64,000 nucleotides of DNA. Source: SZAS-103 sp038226665. GTDB taxonomy: Bacteria; Pseudomonadota; Gammaproteobacteria; Xanthomonadales; Xanthomonadaceae. The notes beneath the pieces are model-generated. The model was given only the letters and a program-made list of their open reading frames with translations, was not told where the DNA came from and ran no database searches. This document shows, piece by piece, positions 63,959 to 64,000 of this stretch; positions within the stretch are counted from its first letter, which is position 1; the number at the start of each line of letters is the position of its first letter. The translations under genes were made by a program, and so were the position numbers. Location of the stretch: NCBI GenBank assembly GCA_038226665.1, contig JBBRQI010000011.1, positions 1 to 64,000 on the forward strand, read 5' to 3'.

Positions 63959-64000
63959 ATGTATCGCTTGCTCGCACTCGTGCTGCTGATCCTGCTCGTC
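63959..64000 (+). CDS. ftsB: FtsB, cell division protein, 5' part only
   Basis: The frame MYRLLALVLLILLV starts 16 nt after the eno stop and continues off the window. A short N-terminal hydrophobic segment after eno is the usual position of ftsB in gammaproteobacteria. Only 14 residues are visible, so the identity rests mainly on position. Confidence 0.65.
   Translation, partial: MYRLLALVLLILLV

Overview
The window is high-GC bacterial DNA, densely coded on both strands and organised in short operons. The order pyrG-kdsA-(small gene)-eno-ftsB at the right end, the Zur-type operator, the CopL-like protein and the run of dispersed palindromic repeats suggest a gammaproteobacterium of the Xanthomonadales/Lysobacterales, probably near Rhodanobacteraceae. 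This is inference from gene content; no rRNA or tRNA gene is present to test it.

Layout. 1-1.5 kb: the end of a lectin-repeat/polyproline protein and an L,D-transpeptidase-like protein. 1.6-11.7 kb (minus strand): fdhD with an FdhF/YdeP-type molybdoenzyme, a DUF885 peptidase-like protein, an Lhr helicase and a STAS-like protein. 11.8-13.6 kb: a DJ-1/PfpI protein, a fatty acid hydroxylase family protein and a zinc-finger protein. 13.7-20.0 kb is a metal region: a minus-strand operon (outer-membrane channel, zinc-binding protein, ABC permease) behind a Zur-like operator, then on the plus strand a CopL-like protein, a secreted barrel-like protein, a heavy-metal-associated protein and a MerT-like membrane protein, facing a CDF zinc exporter. 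20-32.9 kb is mixed metabolism: GIY-YIG, YkgJ-like, TfoX-like, SDR, VIT1-like, cyclophilin, methyltransferase, DODA-type dioxygenase, multicopper oxidase, quinone reductase and a PadR/sensor-protein pair.

33-44 kb is the most distinctive region. It reads as an undescribed lasso-peptide biosynthetic locus: ABC exporter (minus), PqqD-like B1, transglutaminase-like B2, asparagine-synthetase-like cyclase C and a 56-residue precursor whose leader fits YxxPxLxxxGxxxxxT exactly. The predicted 19-residue core has Glu at position 8, which would give an 8-residue Gly1-Glu8 ring. An HPr-kinase-like kinase and a PRMT-like methyltransferase follow, then a convergent 2OG-Fe(II) oxygenase. On the exporter side lies a SPINDLY/GT41-like glycosyltransferase flanked by two copies, one decayed, of the exporter gene's 3' end. 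No isopeptidase gene is seen.

44-64 kb is mostly housekeeping: rhlE, a catalytic/non-catalytic M16 peptidase pair, an NlpC/P60 lipoprotein, an SlyD-type isomerase, a DadA-like oxidase, glutathione reductase, N-formylglutamate deformylase, an Fsr-type MFS transporter, parE, and pyrG-kdsA-eno-ftsB. The enolase gene carries an in-frame, hairpin-rich insertion of about 165 bp (about 55 residues), and pyrG is preceded by three tandem 51-bp repeats.
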